NCBI GenBank assembly: GCA_026125285.1
Contig: JAHCLO010000052.1
Span: 1-34,304 of the forward strand
Origin: Verrucomicrobiia bacterium
GTDB taxonomy: Bacteria > Verrucomicrobiota > Verrucomicrobiia > Limisphaerales > JADLHS01
Length of the DNA: 34,304 nt
Direction: 5' to 3'
Every line of letters begins with the position of its first letter. The stretch's first letter is position 1. Shown here piece by piece: positions 21,389-28,486 of the stretch. Both the position numbers and the translations under genes were made by a program. The notes below the pieces were generated by a model. That model was not told where the DNA came from, did not search any database, and was given only the letters and a program-made list of their open reading frames with translations.

Positions 21389-22840
21389 TTACTGTCCGGT
21401 GGCGAGCCACATCACCAGCAAGGTCAAGATGGCGATAAGGTAACTGGGCCAGTCTTTCAGGGCGAACACAACCGGGTCCGTGTGCATCTGGCCGCGATGA
21501 GCCAGCAGCCAGACGCGGCTGATCCAGTAAAGCAACAGGGGACAGATCAGCAGCAGCAGCAGCGGGAGTTGATAAAGGCCGACCACCTGCGGACTGTTGA
21601 CGTAGAGCGCCAGGACCAGCACGGCCAGGTAACCGCTGACCAAGCCGATCATGGCCACCAGTTCCAGATCGTCCACCGTGTAGCCGCGGCCTTTGGCATC
21701 CATCTGGTTTTGTTGCCGCAATCCGTGCAGTTCGCGGAAACGTTTCAATAAGGCGAGACTCAGGAAAATGAACATCGCGAACACGAGCAGCCAGGCGGAG
21801 AAGGCGATTCCGGTAACGACATGTCCCGCAATCAGCCGCAGTGTGTAAAGTCCGGCCAGTAGAAAGACGTCGAGCAGGGGAACGCGTTTGAGTTGCCACG
21901 AGTAAGCGGTCGTGGCCACAAAGTACAGAGCCAACACGCCAGCCAAGGGCGCAGCCAGCATGAGGGCAATGGCGAGGCTCGACAGCAACAAGAGCGGGGA
22001 CAACGCCAAGCCCACCGGCAACGGCAGGTCGCCGGCGGCAAAGGGTCGGGTGCGTTTCGTCGGATGATGCCGATCCGCCTCCAGGTCCATGAGGTCATTC
22101 AATACATACACGCTGGAGGAACACAGGCAAAACGCGACGAAGGTCCAGATCGCGGCCAGCAGTTCGGAGGGATGACCGATTTGATGCGAAGTGATCAGCG
22201 GGACGAACACGATCAGGTTCTTGATCCACTGGTGGGGGCGGAGACAGTGGAGCAATGCGGGCAACTTCGAGGTCGTGTTCAGAAAGGTCGGCCCCAGTTT
22301 GGCCCGTTGTTCCGCGCGCCGGGCCAGCCCCGCGCCGGCATTCACGACGATGGCCTCGCGAACGCCGTCCCAAACCGCCAGGTCCACCGACGAATTTCCC
22401 GCGTAATCAAATTGTCGTTCGCCATAGCGCTCGGTCAGAGATTTCAGTTTGGCGCTGCCACGCAGGTTGGTTTTACCGTCGCTGGCCAGTACTGCTTCAA
22501 ACAGCGGCACATGCCGGGCCACGGGTTTGGCCATTTCAAGATCGGCGGCCGTGGCCAGAACCAAGCGACGACCGCGGGCTTTTGCGTCGTGCAGGAAATC
22601 AAGAAACGCCTGGTGATATGGCAACACGGTGACGTCCACTTGAACCCGCGCCGCAAGCTGCTGTTTGAGATAAGCGCGTCCGCGGGCCCACCAGAAGGGA
22701 ACGGCCAACAGCCAGAGCGGATGCTGGCGAAGCAACCCGACCAGTGACTCCCACACCATGTCGGTTTTGATGAGGGTGCCATCCAGGTCCACGCAAAGTG
22801 GCACCTGGGTTTCACGCGCAGTGGTGGTGACGGGTGGCAT
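21389..22840 (-). CDS. HAD-UbiA fusion prenyltransferase
   Basis: 483 residues. The N-terminal HAD-like phosphatase has CVDLDGTLIKTD (nucleophile Asp 18), VLATAAD (motif II), and YAGNSSVDLAVW where HAD motif IV often has GD rather than GN. From about residue 195 a UbiA membrane domain follows, starting RPHQWIKNLIVFVPL, with the prenyl-diphosphate site NDLMDLEADRHHPTKRTRP (about 248-266) and some eight hydrophobic segments. Fused HAD-UbiA proteins resemble decaprenyl-phosphate phosphoribosyltransferase plus its phosphatase, which make polyprenyl-phosphate-pentose; this role is inferred. The start at MPPVTTTARE is preferred because an upstream frame overlaps the divergent gene. It leads a two-gene operon with the GMC oxidoreductase. 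Confidence 0.88.
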   Translation of the reverse strand: MPPVTTTARETQVPLCVDLDGTLIKTDMVWESLVGLLRQHPLWLLAVPFWWARGRAYLKQQLAARVQVDVTVLPYHQAFLDFLHDAKARGRRLVLATAADLEMAKPVARHVPLFEAVLASDGKTNLRGSAKLKSLTERYGERQFDYAGNSSVDLAVWDGVREAIVVNAGAGLARRAEQRAKLGPTFLNTTSKLPALLHCLRPHQWIKNLIVFVPLITSHQIGHPSELLAAIWTFVAFCLCSSSVYVLNDLMDLEADRHHPTKRTRPFAAGDLPLPVGLALSPLLLLSSLAIALMLAAPLAGVLALYFVATTAYSWQLKRVPLLDVFLLAGLYTLRLIAGHVVTGIAFSAWLLVFAMFIFLSLALLKRFRELHGLRQQNQMDAKGRGYTVDDLELVAMIGLVSGYLAVLVLALYVNSPQVVGLYQLPLLLLLICPLLLYWISRVWLLAHRGQMHTDPVVFALKDWPSYLIAILTLLVMWLATGQ

Positions 22841-22916
22841 GAGCAATCGTTGGCGTAGAGTAGCCGAGGGCGTTGGCCGTTGACAAGGCGCGGTGATTTG
22901 AAAAGCCTGCGTCCCA

Positions 22917-24596
22917 ATGATGCGGCGGCTGGCAGAACGTTCCGGGCTGGTGCTGGCGCTGGTGTTTGCGTGGAAACTCGGGCTGCTGATGTTTGCCGCG
23001 CAACCGGTGCCGGCCAACGACGCTTTTTTCTACGACGGCCCGGTCGTCAATTACCTGCTCCACGGAAAATTCATCAACCCTTCACTGGCGCTGGTGCTGC
23101 CGATATCCGGGAACGAAGTCTTTTCGGCCTACCCGCCTTTGTATCATCTGGTGTTGCTCGGTTGGATGAGTGTGTTTGGCACAAGTGCCCTCTCGGCGAT
23201 GTGGCTGCACCTGCTGCTGTTTGGCGTCTATGCGTATATCCTGCTGGGCATCTTCCGGGAACTGAAAGTTCCTGCCGTCGGCGCGAATCTCGCCAGCTTG
23301 TTTCTGCTTTCGATCACGTTTCACGACCGCCCGGACAGCCTGGCGCATGTGCTGGGAATGGCTGCGGTGTCTGCGTGTGTGCGGGGCTGGCGTGGCGCAG
23401 GGAATGAACTCCAAACTGCGATGCGCGGTCGTTGGGCCTGGGTCGCCGTTGCGCTGGTGGCACTCACGCTGGCTACTAGTTTGCAGATCGGCGCGTTCTA
23501 TGGGTTGCTCATCTGGTTGGTGTGGTTGGGGGGACGCCTGCTGGCTGGCCTGCCGCTGCCACTCGCGGCAATGGCTGCTACGGTGATAATCCCCGTCGGC
23601 TTGATCATTTTTGTGAAGCTGGCTTGTCCGCAATTGTGGGCGGGATTTCTGGAACACGCGCAACTGACACCGTCGGCCACCGGCTGGCGCGTCCCCCAGT
23701 TGGCAGATGTCCTAAAAGTGGTGCGTACCGTTCCGGGAGTGCTCGCGGTGGCGGGTGTGTTGATCTGGTTCGCGATGCGAGGCCGGAGTCTCCTTTACGG
23801 GAGCGAGGTCGTCACGACGTTGTTGGTTGCGGTGTCGGCGACCGCACTGGCGGTGATGGCCGCGAGTTTGTTTGCCGTCACACCGAACATGGTGCAAATC
23901 GCCAACTACCTCCAACCCCTCGTCGTGGGAGTTTTTCTGACTGTCTTGGCCCGGACCACCCATACTTTCCGTAGCCGCCGACGGGAGGGAGCGGAAATGG
24001 AGAACCTTGAGACTGGTCCGCCTCCTCACGTCGGCGACTACAGGTCATCACCGTTTCCAGCGGAGGCTGAGACCTGCCATCGCTCATTGGCAGGCCTGCC
24101 GCGCTGGGCCGTGGTGATGTTCCTGATGCTGGCGCTGCTGGCTTCCGTTCGCCTGGTGGGCATGAGCACGTGGGGCGTGGCGTGCGCGGTGGACCTGAAT
24201 TACACAGCCTCCAGGGAGCGCCTGCGCGAGGAGCTGGACGCGATTCCGCCCGGCAGCACGGTGGTGGCCTCATCGGCCTACCTGTACGAGACAGCGCGGC
24301 GCGACGACGTACGCTGGATTCACTCGGACTGGCCGGGCGATACCGCAGGGTTTCAGGCAAATTGGGAGCGGGACGCATTGATCGCGCTCCGACCCGCCAG
24401 ACTGATCATCACGCAGTTCGATTACTATCGCCGGTATGAGCGTGTGCTGAAGGAACTGAATCAGGAAGCAGGGTTGGTGGACATCAAGGTTCACAACTTC
24501 GCGCGCGTCAATCCACCGGACGCCAGCCGATTGACGCAAAAGGTCGTGCAGCACGTTGCGTGGGCACCGGTGGTGGTGGAATTCACATGGCCGTAA
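22917..24596 (+). CDS. Multi-spanning GT-C-like membrane protein
   Basis: 559 residues with about nine to eleven hydrophobic segments, a first-loop acidic stretch NDAFFYDGPVVNYLLHG and YPPLYHLVLLGW, and a C-terminal soluble part (from about residue 430) with ERLREELDAIPPGSTVVAS and DVRWIHSDWPGD. This is the layout of ArnT/PMT-type GT-C glycosyltransferases, which use polyprenyl-phosphate sugars at the outer face of the membrane; the family is inferred from topology. Residues about 352-375 (RSRRREGAEMEN ... PPPHVGDYR) come from a palindromic element read in frame in a loop before a transmembrane helix. It is divergent from HAD-UbiA (76 bases apart) and followed by an aldo/keto reductase after 49 bases. 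Confidence 0.8.
   Translation: MMRRLAERSGLVLALVFAWKLGLLMFAAQPVPANDAFFYDGPVVNYLLHGKFINPSLALVLPISGNEVFSAYPPLYHLVLLGWMSVFGTSALSAMWLHLLLFGVYAYILLGIFRELKVPAVGANLASLFLLSITFHDRPDSLAHVLGMAAVSACVRGWRGAGNELQTAMRGRWAWVAVALVALTLATSLQIGAFYGLLIWLVWLGGRLLAGLPLPLAAMAATVIIPVGLIIFVKLACPQLWAGFLEHAQLTPSATGWRVPQLADVLKVVRTVPGVLAVAGVLIWFAMRGRSLLYGSEVVTTLLVAVSATALAVMAASLFAVTPNMVQIANYLQPLVVGVFLTVLARTTHTFRSRRREGAEMENLETGPPPHVGDYRSSPFPAEAETCHRSLAGLPRWAVVMFLMLALLASVRLVGMSTWGVACAVDLNYTASRERLREELDAIPPGSTVVASSAYLYETARRDDVRWIHSDWPGDTAGFQANWERDALIALRPARLIITQFDYYRRYERVLKELNQEAGLVDIKVHNFARVNPPDASRLTQKVVQHVAWAPVVVEFTWP
23971..24041. repeat. GTAG...CTAC element inside the GT-C-like gene
   Basis: The left arm gtagccgccgacgggagg... 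is degenerate; the right arm ccgcctcctcacgtcggcga then ctac is nearly canonical. 71 bases. Read cgt AGC CGC CGA CGG GAG at entry and CCG CCT CCT CAC GTC GGC GAC TAC at exit, which is the same phase as the copy in the ThpR gene. Confidence 0.92.
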
Positions 24597-24645
24597 ACGT
24601 GGGGTGGAGATTGCGCTTCGCCGCGACGCTGGCATCCTTGCCGCC

Positions 24646-25590
24646 ATGCAAACGGTAAAACTCGGAAGCAGTTCTCTGGTGAGCAGCCGGCTGGCGTATG
24701 GCTGTTGGCGGAGCGCGGGCACGTGGAATCCCTCTGAAGTCGCGGCTGAAGGTGAAGCCGCGGGAGTGCGCGGAATCATTGCGGCCTACGAAGCCGGTTA
24801 CACGTTGTTTGACAACGCGGACATTTACTGCCGTGGGGTCTGCGAACAGATTCTGGGCCGGGCTTTGCGTGAAGTGGCCGGCATGAGAGAACGCGTGCTG
24901 GTGGCCACGAAATGCGGCATTCGCCTGGCCGGCGAACCACAACCCGAGGCTCCGAAGCGCTACGATTTCTCGGGCCAATATATCGTGAGGGCCTGCGAAG
25001 GTTCGCTCCGACGTCTTGGCATCGAGACCATTGATCTCTATATGCTCCACCGGCCGGATTACCTCGCGGATCCGCACGAGATCGCCGGGGCGTTTGTTCA
25101 ACTCTACGATGCGGGCAAGGTGCGGTGTTTTGGCGTCAGCAATTTCCGGCCTTCGTTGGTGTCCGCGCTCCAAGCCGCCTGCCCGTTGCCGCTGGTGGTC
25201 AACCAGGTCGAAATCAGCCTGGCCCGCTTGAACTGCTTTACCGACGGCACGCTGGATCAATGTCTGGAAAAGGGCATCACTCCCCAAGCCTGGAGTCCGT
25301 TGGGTGGCGGGTTGCTAGCCGATGGCACGAATCAACGGTCGCTGACACCGGTGCCGCCACACGCGGAAGGTCTTGTTGCGGCTCTGGACAGCGTCGCTGG
25401 CAAATACGGCGTGAGCCGGTCGGTGATTGCGCTGGCGTGGTTGTTGAAGCATCCCAGCCGGATTATGCCGATCATCGGTTCAACGAATCCGCAGCGGATT
25501 CAAGAGGTGGTGGCGGCGGACAGGTTGGAACTCAGTCGCGAGGAGTGGTATCAACTGCTGATCGCCGCGCGCGGCACCGAATTGCCGTGA
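24646..25590 (+). CDS. Aldo/keto reductase
   Basis: 314 residues, the usual length for the family. The catalytic tetrad is visible: Asp 56 and Tyr 61 in FDNADIY, Lys 89 in VATKCG, His 135 in YMLHRPD. The NADPH-binding end has MPIIGSTNPQRIQEVV. Sequence style (VKLGSSSLVSSRLAYGCWR, RYDFSGQYIVRACEGSLRRL, AWSPLGGG) is closest to YdhF-type reductases. It reduces a carbonyl with NADPH; the substrate is unknown. The start is chosen at MQTVKLG because the upstream frame is arginine/tryptophan-rich and overlaps the end of the previous gene. ThpR follows after 6 bases, so the two are probably co-transcribed. Confidence 0.92.
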   Translation: MQTVKLGSSSLVSSRLAYGCWRSAGTWNPSEVAAEGEAAGVRGIIAAYEAGYTLFDNADIYCRGVCEQILGRALREVAGMRERVLVATKCGIRLAGEPQPEAPKRYDFSGQYIVRACEGSLRRLGIETIDLYMLHRPDYLADPHEIAGAFVQLYDAGKVRCFGVSNFRPSLVSALQAACPLPLVVNQVEISLARLNCFTDGTLDQCLEKGITPQAWSPLGGGLLADGTNQRSLTPVPPHAEGLVAALDSVAGKYGVSRSVIALAWLLKHPSRIMPIIGSTNPQRIQEVVAADRLELSREEWYQLLIAARGTELP

Positions 25591-25596
25591 TTCGCC

Positions 25597-26322
25597 ATGT
25601 CACCGGACAGGCAGCCCCCGAAAATTCGGCTGTTCCTCGCCCTCCCGATTCCGGACCCGGTGCAGGCCAGGATCGAACGCGTTCAGGACGAACTGCGCCC
25701 AGTGTTGCCGCCGAAAGCGGTGCGTTGGACAAAGCGCGAGCAGTTCCACCTGACGCTCAGATTTCTTGGGAACGTGGAAGCGCCACGATTGCCGGACTTG
25801 AGCCACGCGGTGCGCGACGCGTGCTCGGGAGTTGGCCCACTGCCATTGCGCGCCGAGCGGATTGGCGGATTTCCCAGTCTGCGTTTTCCGCGGGTCCTAT
25901 GGGTGTGGGTGCATGACGACGCGGAGGATCTGGTTCGGCTGCAACGAAACATTGAAGCAGCAGTCGGCGGTTTCGCTGAACGGGAGGAGACTCTGCCGAA
26001 TCCAGATTCGCGCTTCGAACCCCCGAACCGTAGCCGCCGACGTGAGGATTTCCCCGAGTTGCAACGTTGTCCGCCTCCTCACGTCGGCGGCTACGAGCAT
26101 AGGGCTCGTGGGGAGGGGAAAGTTTTTACCGGCCACGTGACCATTGCGCGGCTCAGTGGCTTGCGGCGGGCGCAGGCCGAAATCCTGGCGAAGCGAGCGC
26201 ATGAGTTCGTGAATCGGCAATTCGGCGAATGGACGGCGGGCGAAGTGCGGCTAATGCGCAGCGAACTGTTACAATCCGGCTCAGTTCACACGGTGCTGGA
26301 TCGGTTCGCCCTGTCAGGTTGA
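25597..26322 (+). CDS. thpR: RNA 2',3'-cyclic phosphodiesterase (2'-5' RNA ligase family)
   Basis: 241 residues, longer than the usual 175-190. Both HxTx motifs are present: His51-Leu-Thr53 in QFHLTLRFLG and His180-Val-Thr182 in GHVTIARL. RLFLALPIP at the start and SVHTVLDRFAL at the end are typical. The enzyme hydrolyses 2',3'-cyclic phosphate RNA ends and in vitro joins tRNA halves by 2'-5' linkage. The extra length is explained partly by a palindromic element encoding residues about 145-166 (SRRREDFPELQRCPPPHVGG) in the loop before the second HxTx strand, so both catalytic motifs are intact. It directly follows the aldo/keto reductase gene. Confidence 0.92.
   Translation: MSPDRQPPKIRLFLALPIPDPVQARIERVQDELRPVLPPKAVRWTKREQFHLTLRFLGNVEAPRLPDLSHAVRDACSGVGPLPLRAERIGGFPSLRFPRVLWVWVHDDAEDLVRLQRNIEAAVGGFAEREETLPNPDSRFEPPNRSRRREDFPELQRCPPPHVGGYEHRARGEGKVFTGHVTIARLSGLRRAQAEILAKRAHEFVNRQFGEWTAGEVRLMRSELLQSGSVHTVLDRFALSG
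26030..26094. repeat. GTAG...CTAC element inside thpR
   Basis: 65 bases. The left arm gtagccgccgacgtgagga and right arm ccgcctcctcacgtcggcgg then ctac pair over about 20 bases; the inner end of the left arm has diverged. Read CGT AGC CGC CGA CGT GAG, then CCG CCT CCT CAC GTC GGC GGC TAC. It encodes SRRRE and PPPHVGGY with no stop. Confidence 0.95.
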
Positions 26323-26395
26323 AAACTTTTCATCCGCTGGGGAGTCGCCGCCGGTACTGCGACAAAGAGGTTTCGTTCCATCCTGTGGGTCGCGG

Positions 26396-26474
26396 GCAGG
26401 GCGCGTCACTCCCGTGCGCGCCACGGCTTGCGTATCCATTTCCCATCGGCGCGCACGGGAGTGACGCGCCCTAC
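26396..26474. repeat. GTAG-type hairpin element, arm type 3
   Basis: A 27-base inverted repeat, perfect except at the outer tip (left gcag, right ctac = GTAG on the other strand). Inner arm agggcgcgtcactcccgtgc; loop about 25 bases; 79 bases in all. It is intergenic, 74 bases after thpR. It has the same design as the other GTAG elements with a third arm sequence. Confidence 0.92.
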
Positions 26475-26510
26475 CACGTTGCGCCTTATGTTGGTCGCAG
26501 GAGCAGCGCG

Positions 26511-26543
26511 CCTGTCCACGCCACTCCGCATGGCGTGGACAGG
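26511..26543. repeat. Perfect 12-bp hairpin
   Basis: cctgtccacgcc and ggcgtggacagg flank a 9-base loop (actccgcat). No T-run follows, so it is not a typical terminator. It is 37 bases from the arm-type-3 element, in the 417-base gap between thpR and the DUF4252 gene. Apart from these two structures I see no gene in that gap. Confidence 0.8.
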
Positions 26544-26739
26544 GGTTCAGGAAACGTTAACAAACGAACCAATCCGACGGGACCTGGGCAACGCCGGCAT
26601 TGCGCGTCGTGGTTTCGTGGCGATGTCGGGGTAACCTTCGGGCCTGCGAAACTCTTCTGAAACTTTGGCACCCGTTGCCGGGTATTCTCCGTGACAGGAA
26701 CAGTGCGTTCAAAACAACACAACAACTCAAAGAACCGAT

Positions 26740-27294
26740 ATGAAACGATTGATGATTCTTCCCCTTGTGCTTGCCGGCCTTGCCGCCGGTTACAGCGTCC
26801 GTGCGGAGACTTCCGGCGGTGAAGTGGATTTCGGCAAATTTTCCGCGCCCGGCAAGGGCAGCGAATTCGTGGAAGTCCAGATCAAGAGCAACTTACTTTC
26901 ACTCGCCGCCCAGTTGGTGGAGAAAGAAGAGCCCCAAGCCGCCAAGCTGTTGCGCAGCGTCCGGATGGTGCGCGTGAACGTGGTGGGATTGACTGACGAG
27001 AACCGCGATGCAATGGAGAAACGCATCGCGCGGATTGGGCGCGAACTCGACCAACAGGGTTGGGAGCGCAACGTGAACGTGCAAGGCAAGGAAGGCGAAG
27101 ACGTTGGCGTCTATACCAAAACGCGCGGTGGTGAAGCTTTGGAGGGTGTGGCCATCACGGTCCTCGATCCCAAGCACTTGGTGCTGGTCAACGTCGTGGG
27201 AGACATCCGCCCCGACCAAATCGCGGCCTTGGGCGAAAGTCTGCACATTAAACACCTGAAAGAAGTCGGCACCGCCATCAAGCAGAATGATTGA
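26740..27294 (+). CDS. Secreted DUF4252 protein
   Basis: 184 residues. Signal peptide at 1 to about 22 (LILPLVLAGLAAGYSVRA, core only). The mature part fits DUF4252: FVEVQIKSNLLSLAAQLVEK, SVRMVRVNVVGL, a basic-acidic helix, a strand with VGVYTKT, and VLVNVVGDIRPDQIAALGE at the end, the usual 'NxxGxIxxxxIxxL' motif. DUF4252 proteins are small exported proteins of unknown role, often near ECF sigma/anti-sigma pairs; no sigma gene is visible here. A probable membrane-anchored relative follows 56 bases later. Confidence 0.85.
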   Translation: MKRLMILPLVLAGLAAGYSVRAETSGGEVDFGKFSAPGKGSEFVEVQIKSNLLSLAAQLVEKEEPQAAKLLRSVRMVRVNVVGLTDENRDAMEKRIARIGRELDQQGWERNVNVQGKEGEDVGVYTKTRGGEALEGVAITVLDPKHLVLVNVVGDIRPDQIAALGESLHIKHLKEVGTAIKQND

Positions 27295-27350
27295 GCCAAA
27301 GTGGCCGTGAACGGCTGGCCTTGAGTTCGCAACCTCGCCACGCAGAAAGC

Positions 27351-28004
27351 ATGAAACCGACATCTACCCCAACGGTGAGTTGTTCCTCGAGTGAGTATCG
27401 CTGGCTCGGAGTGTTGCTGGCCTTCTTCTTCATCACTCCGGTGCTGCTGGTACTGGGAGTGACCAGCTACTTTCGGTTGAACTCAGATACGCGGGCGTTG
27501 CGTAGCTCTTTGGTTGAGGCCAGCCAGGCCGAATGGCAGCCGCAACTCTCCTTGAATCTTGGCAGCCTGACCTGTGGCGCGATCCGTTACGGCCTGTCTT
27601 CCCTCCCGCTCGAACCCGAAGCGCACGCCGCCGTGCAAGCGGTCCGCCGCGCCGAGGTTAGCCTCCTGCGGCTTGCCCCAGGGTCAGAGCCGGCGGATCG
27701 TGCCGCCATGCTCGAAGCCACGGACGCCGTAATGAGCCGGCGGGGCTGGGATCGCGTGGTTGGTGTGCGTGAGGGCAATGAATTGGTGGCCGTCTATGTC
27801 TCAGCCAAAACGACTTCATTCCGCCGGATGGAGAGTTGTATGGTGGTCCTCACGGGCGAACAGTTGATCGTGGCTTCCGCCCGCGCGAACCTGCAACCAC
27901 TCCTCGATTGCGTGCTTAACGAACGTGGTCTGCACGCGCGATTGCGATTGCCGGCCGACCTCGCTGGGGCTGAGGGAGAATACCGTAGGCACGCGCAGCA
28001 TTGA
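27351..28004 (+). CDS. Membrane-anchored DUF4252-like protein
   Basis: 217 residues. A 17-residue polar head is followed by one transmembrane segment (WLGVLLAFFFITPVLLVLGV, about 18-37) without a cleavage site. The outer part has a DUF4252-like layout compared with the preceding gene: AVRRAEVSLLRL, then AAMLEATDAVMSRRGWDRVV, a strand with LVAVYVSAK, and VVLTGEQLIVASARANLQPL. The relation is inferred from the order and character of these segments. The alternative start 20 codons upstream overlaps the DUF4252 stop and lies in a less protein-like stretch. Function unknown; probably transcribed with the gene before it. Confidence 0.75.
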   Translation: MKPTSTPTVSCSSSEYRWLGVLLAFFFITPVLLVLGVTSYFRLNSDTRALRSSLVEASQAEWQPQLSLNLGSLTCGAIRYGLSSLPLEPEAHAAVQAVRRAEVSLLRLAPGSEPADRAAMLEATDAVMSRRGWDRVVGVREGNELVAVYVSAKTTSFRRMESCMVVLTGEQLIVASARANLQPLLDCVLNERGLHARLRLPADLAGAEGEYRRHAQH

Positions 28005-28486
28005 ACTGTCCCCGGTTGCGACGGACTTAACTCATGCGCGGGAGCGCATGGTGCAACCTGCGGACATCCAGGAGATGGCGAGGAGTCTGTGCCCGGCCGT
28101 TTGGAAGCGCGGCAGAGGCAACCCGCAGCCGAGCATTGTGGATTCCTCACGGCCAGATGCACTTCCCTTGACTTAGCCATGCTCCCAACACGGCGCGACC
28201 GATCCAAAATCCAGAGTCGCGCGCCAGATGCAACTGGATGAGAATTGTGACGTGACCGTCAAGATTCTGGACGAACTCAGTGAGGGGGAACATCACTGGC
28301 GGTGACAGGCGCGAAGCAAGTGCGGACCGGCATTCTTGTCGGGCCGGATTTTGCTTGGGTTCCCGGCGGTCAAGCGCTTCCTCGCCGGGGCTGGGTTGGC
28401 CTTTTCCTCGACGACAGTTTGATCGGCAATATTGGTTTGAGTCTTGCGTATTCGGCGTTGCCGATGAGGACTTTTCTTTAAGGAGT
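28005..28486. other. Gap with no convincing gene
   Basis: Several open frames exist on both strands but none has family features. The best protein-like piece is a 25-codon frame at 28228-28305 (MQLDENCDVTVKILDELSEG ...), perhaps the end of a lost gene. The promoter for the FHA-REC gene should be here; an aaggag motif sits at 28480-28485, just one base from the start codon, which is closer than usual. Confidence 0.4.

Noticed and set aside
21381..21899. Upstream extension of the GMC gene to a 807-residue frame
   Set aside because: The extension lies entirely within the UbiA gene in another frame and is rich in Arg/Ala/Pro; the start 8 bases after the UbiA stop gives a family-like protein.
26665..26680. 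ttggcacccgttgccg resembling a sigma-54 promoter upstream of the DUF4252 gene
   Set aside because: The GG and GC elements are two bases too close (TGGCAC-N3-TTGC instead of N5), so it does not fit the -24/-12 spacing.
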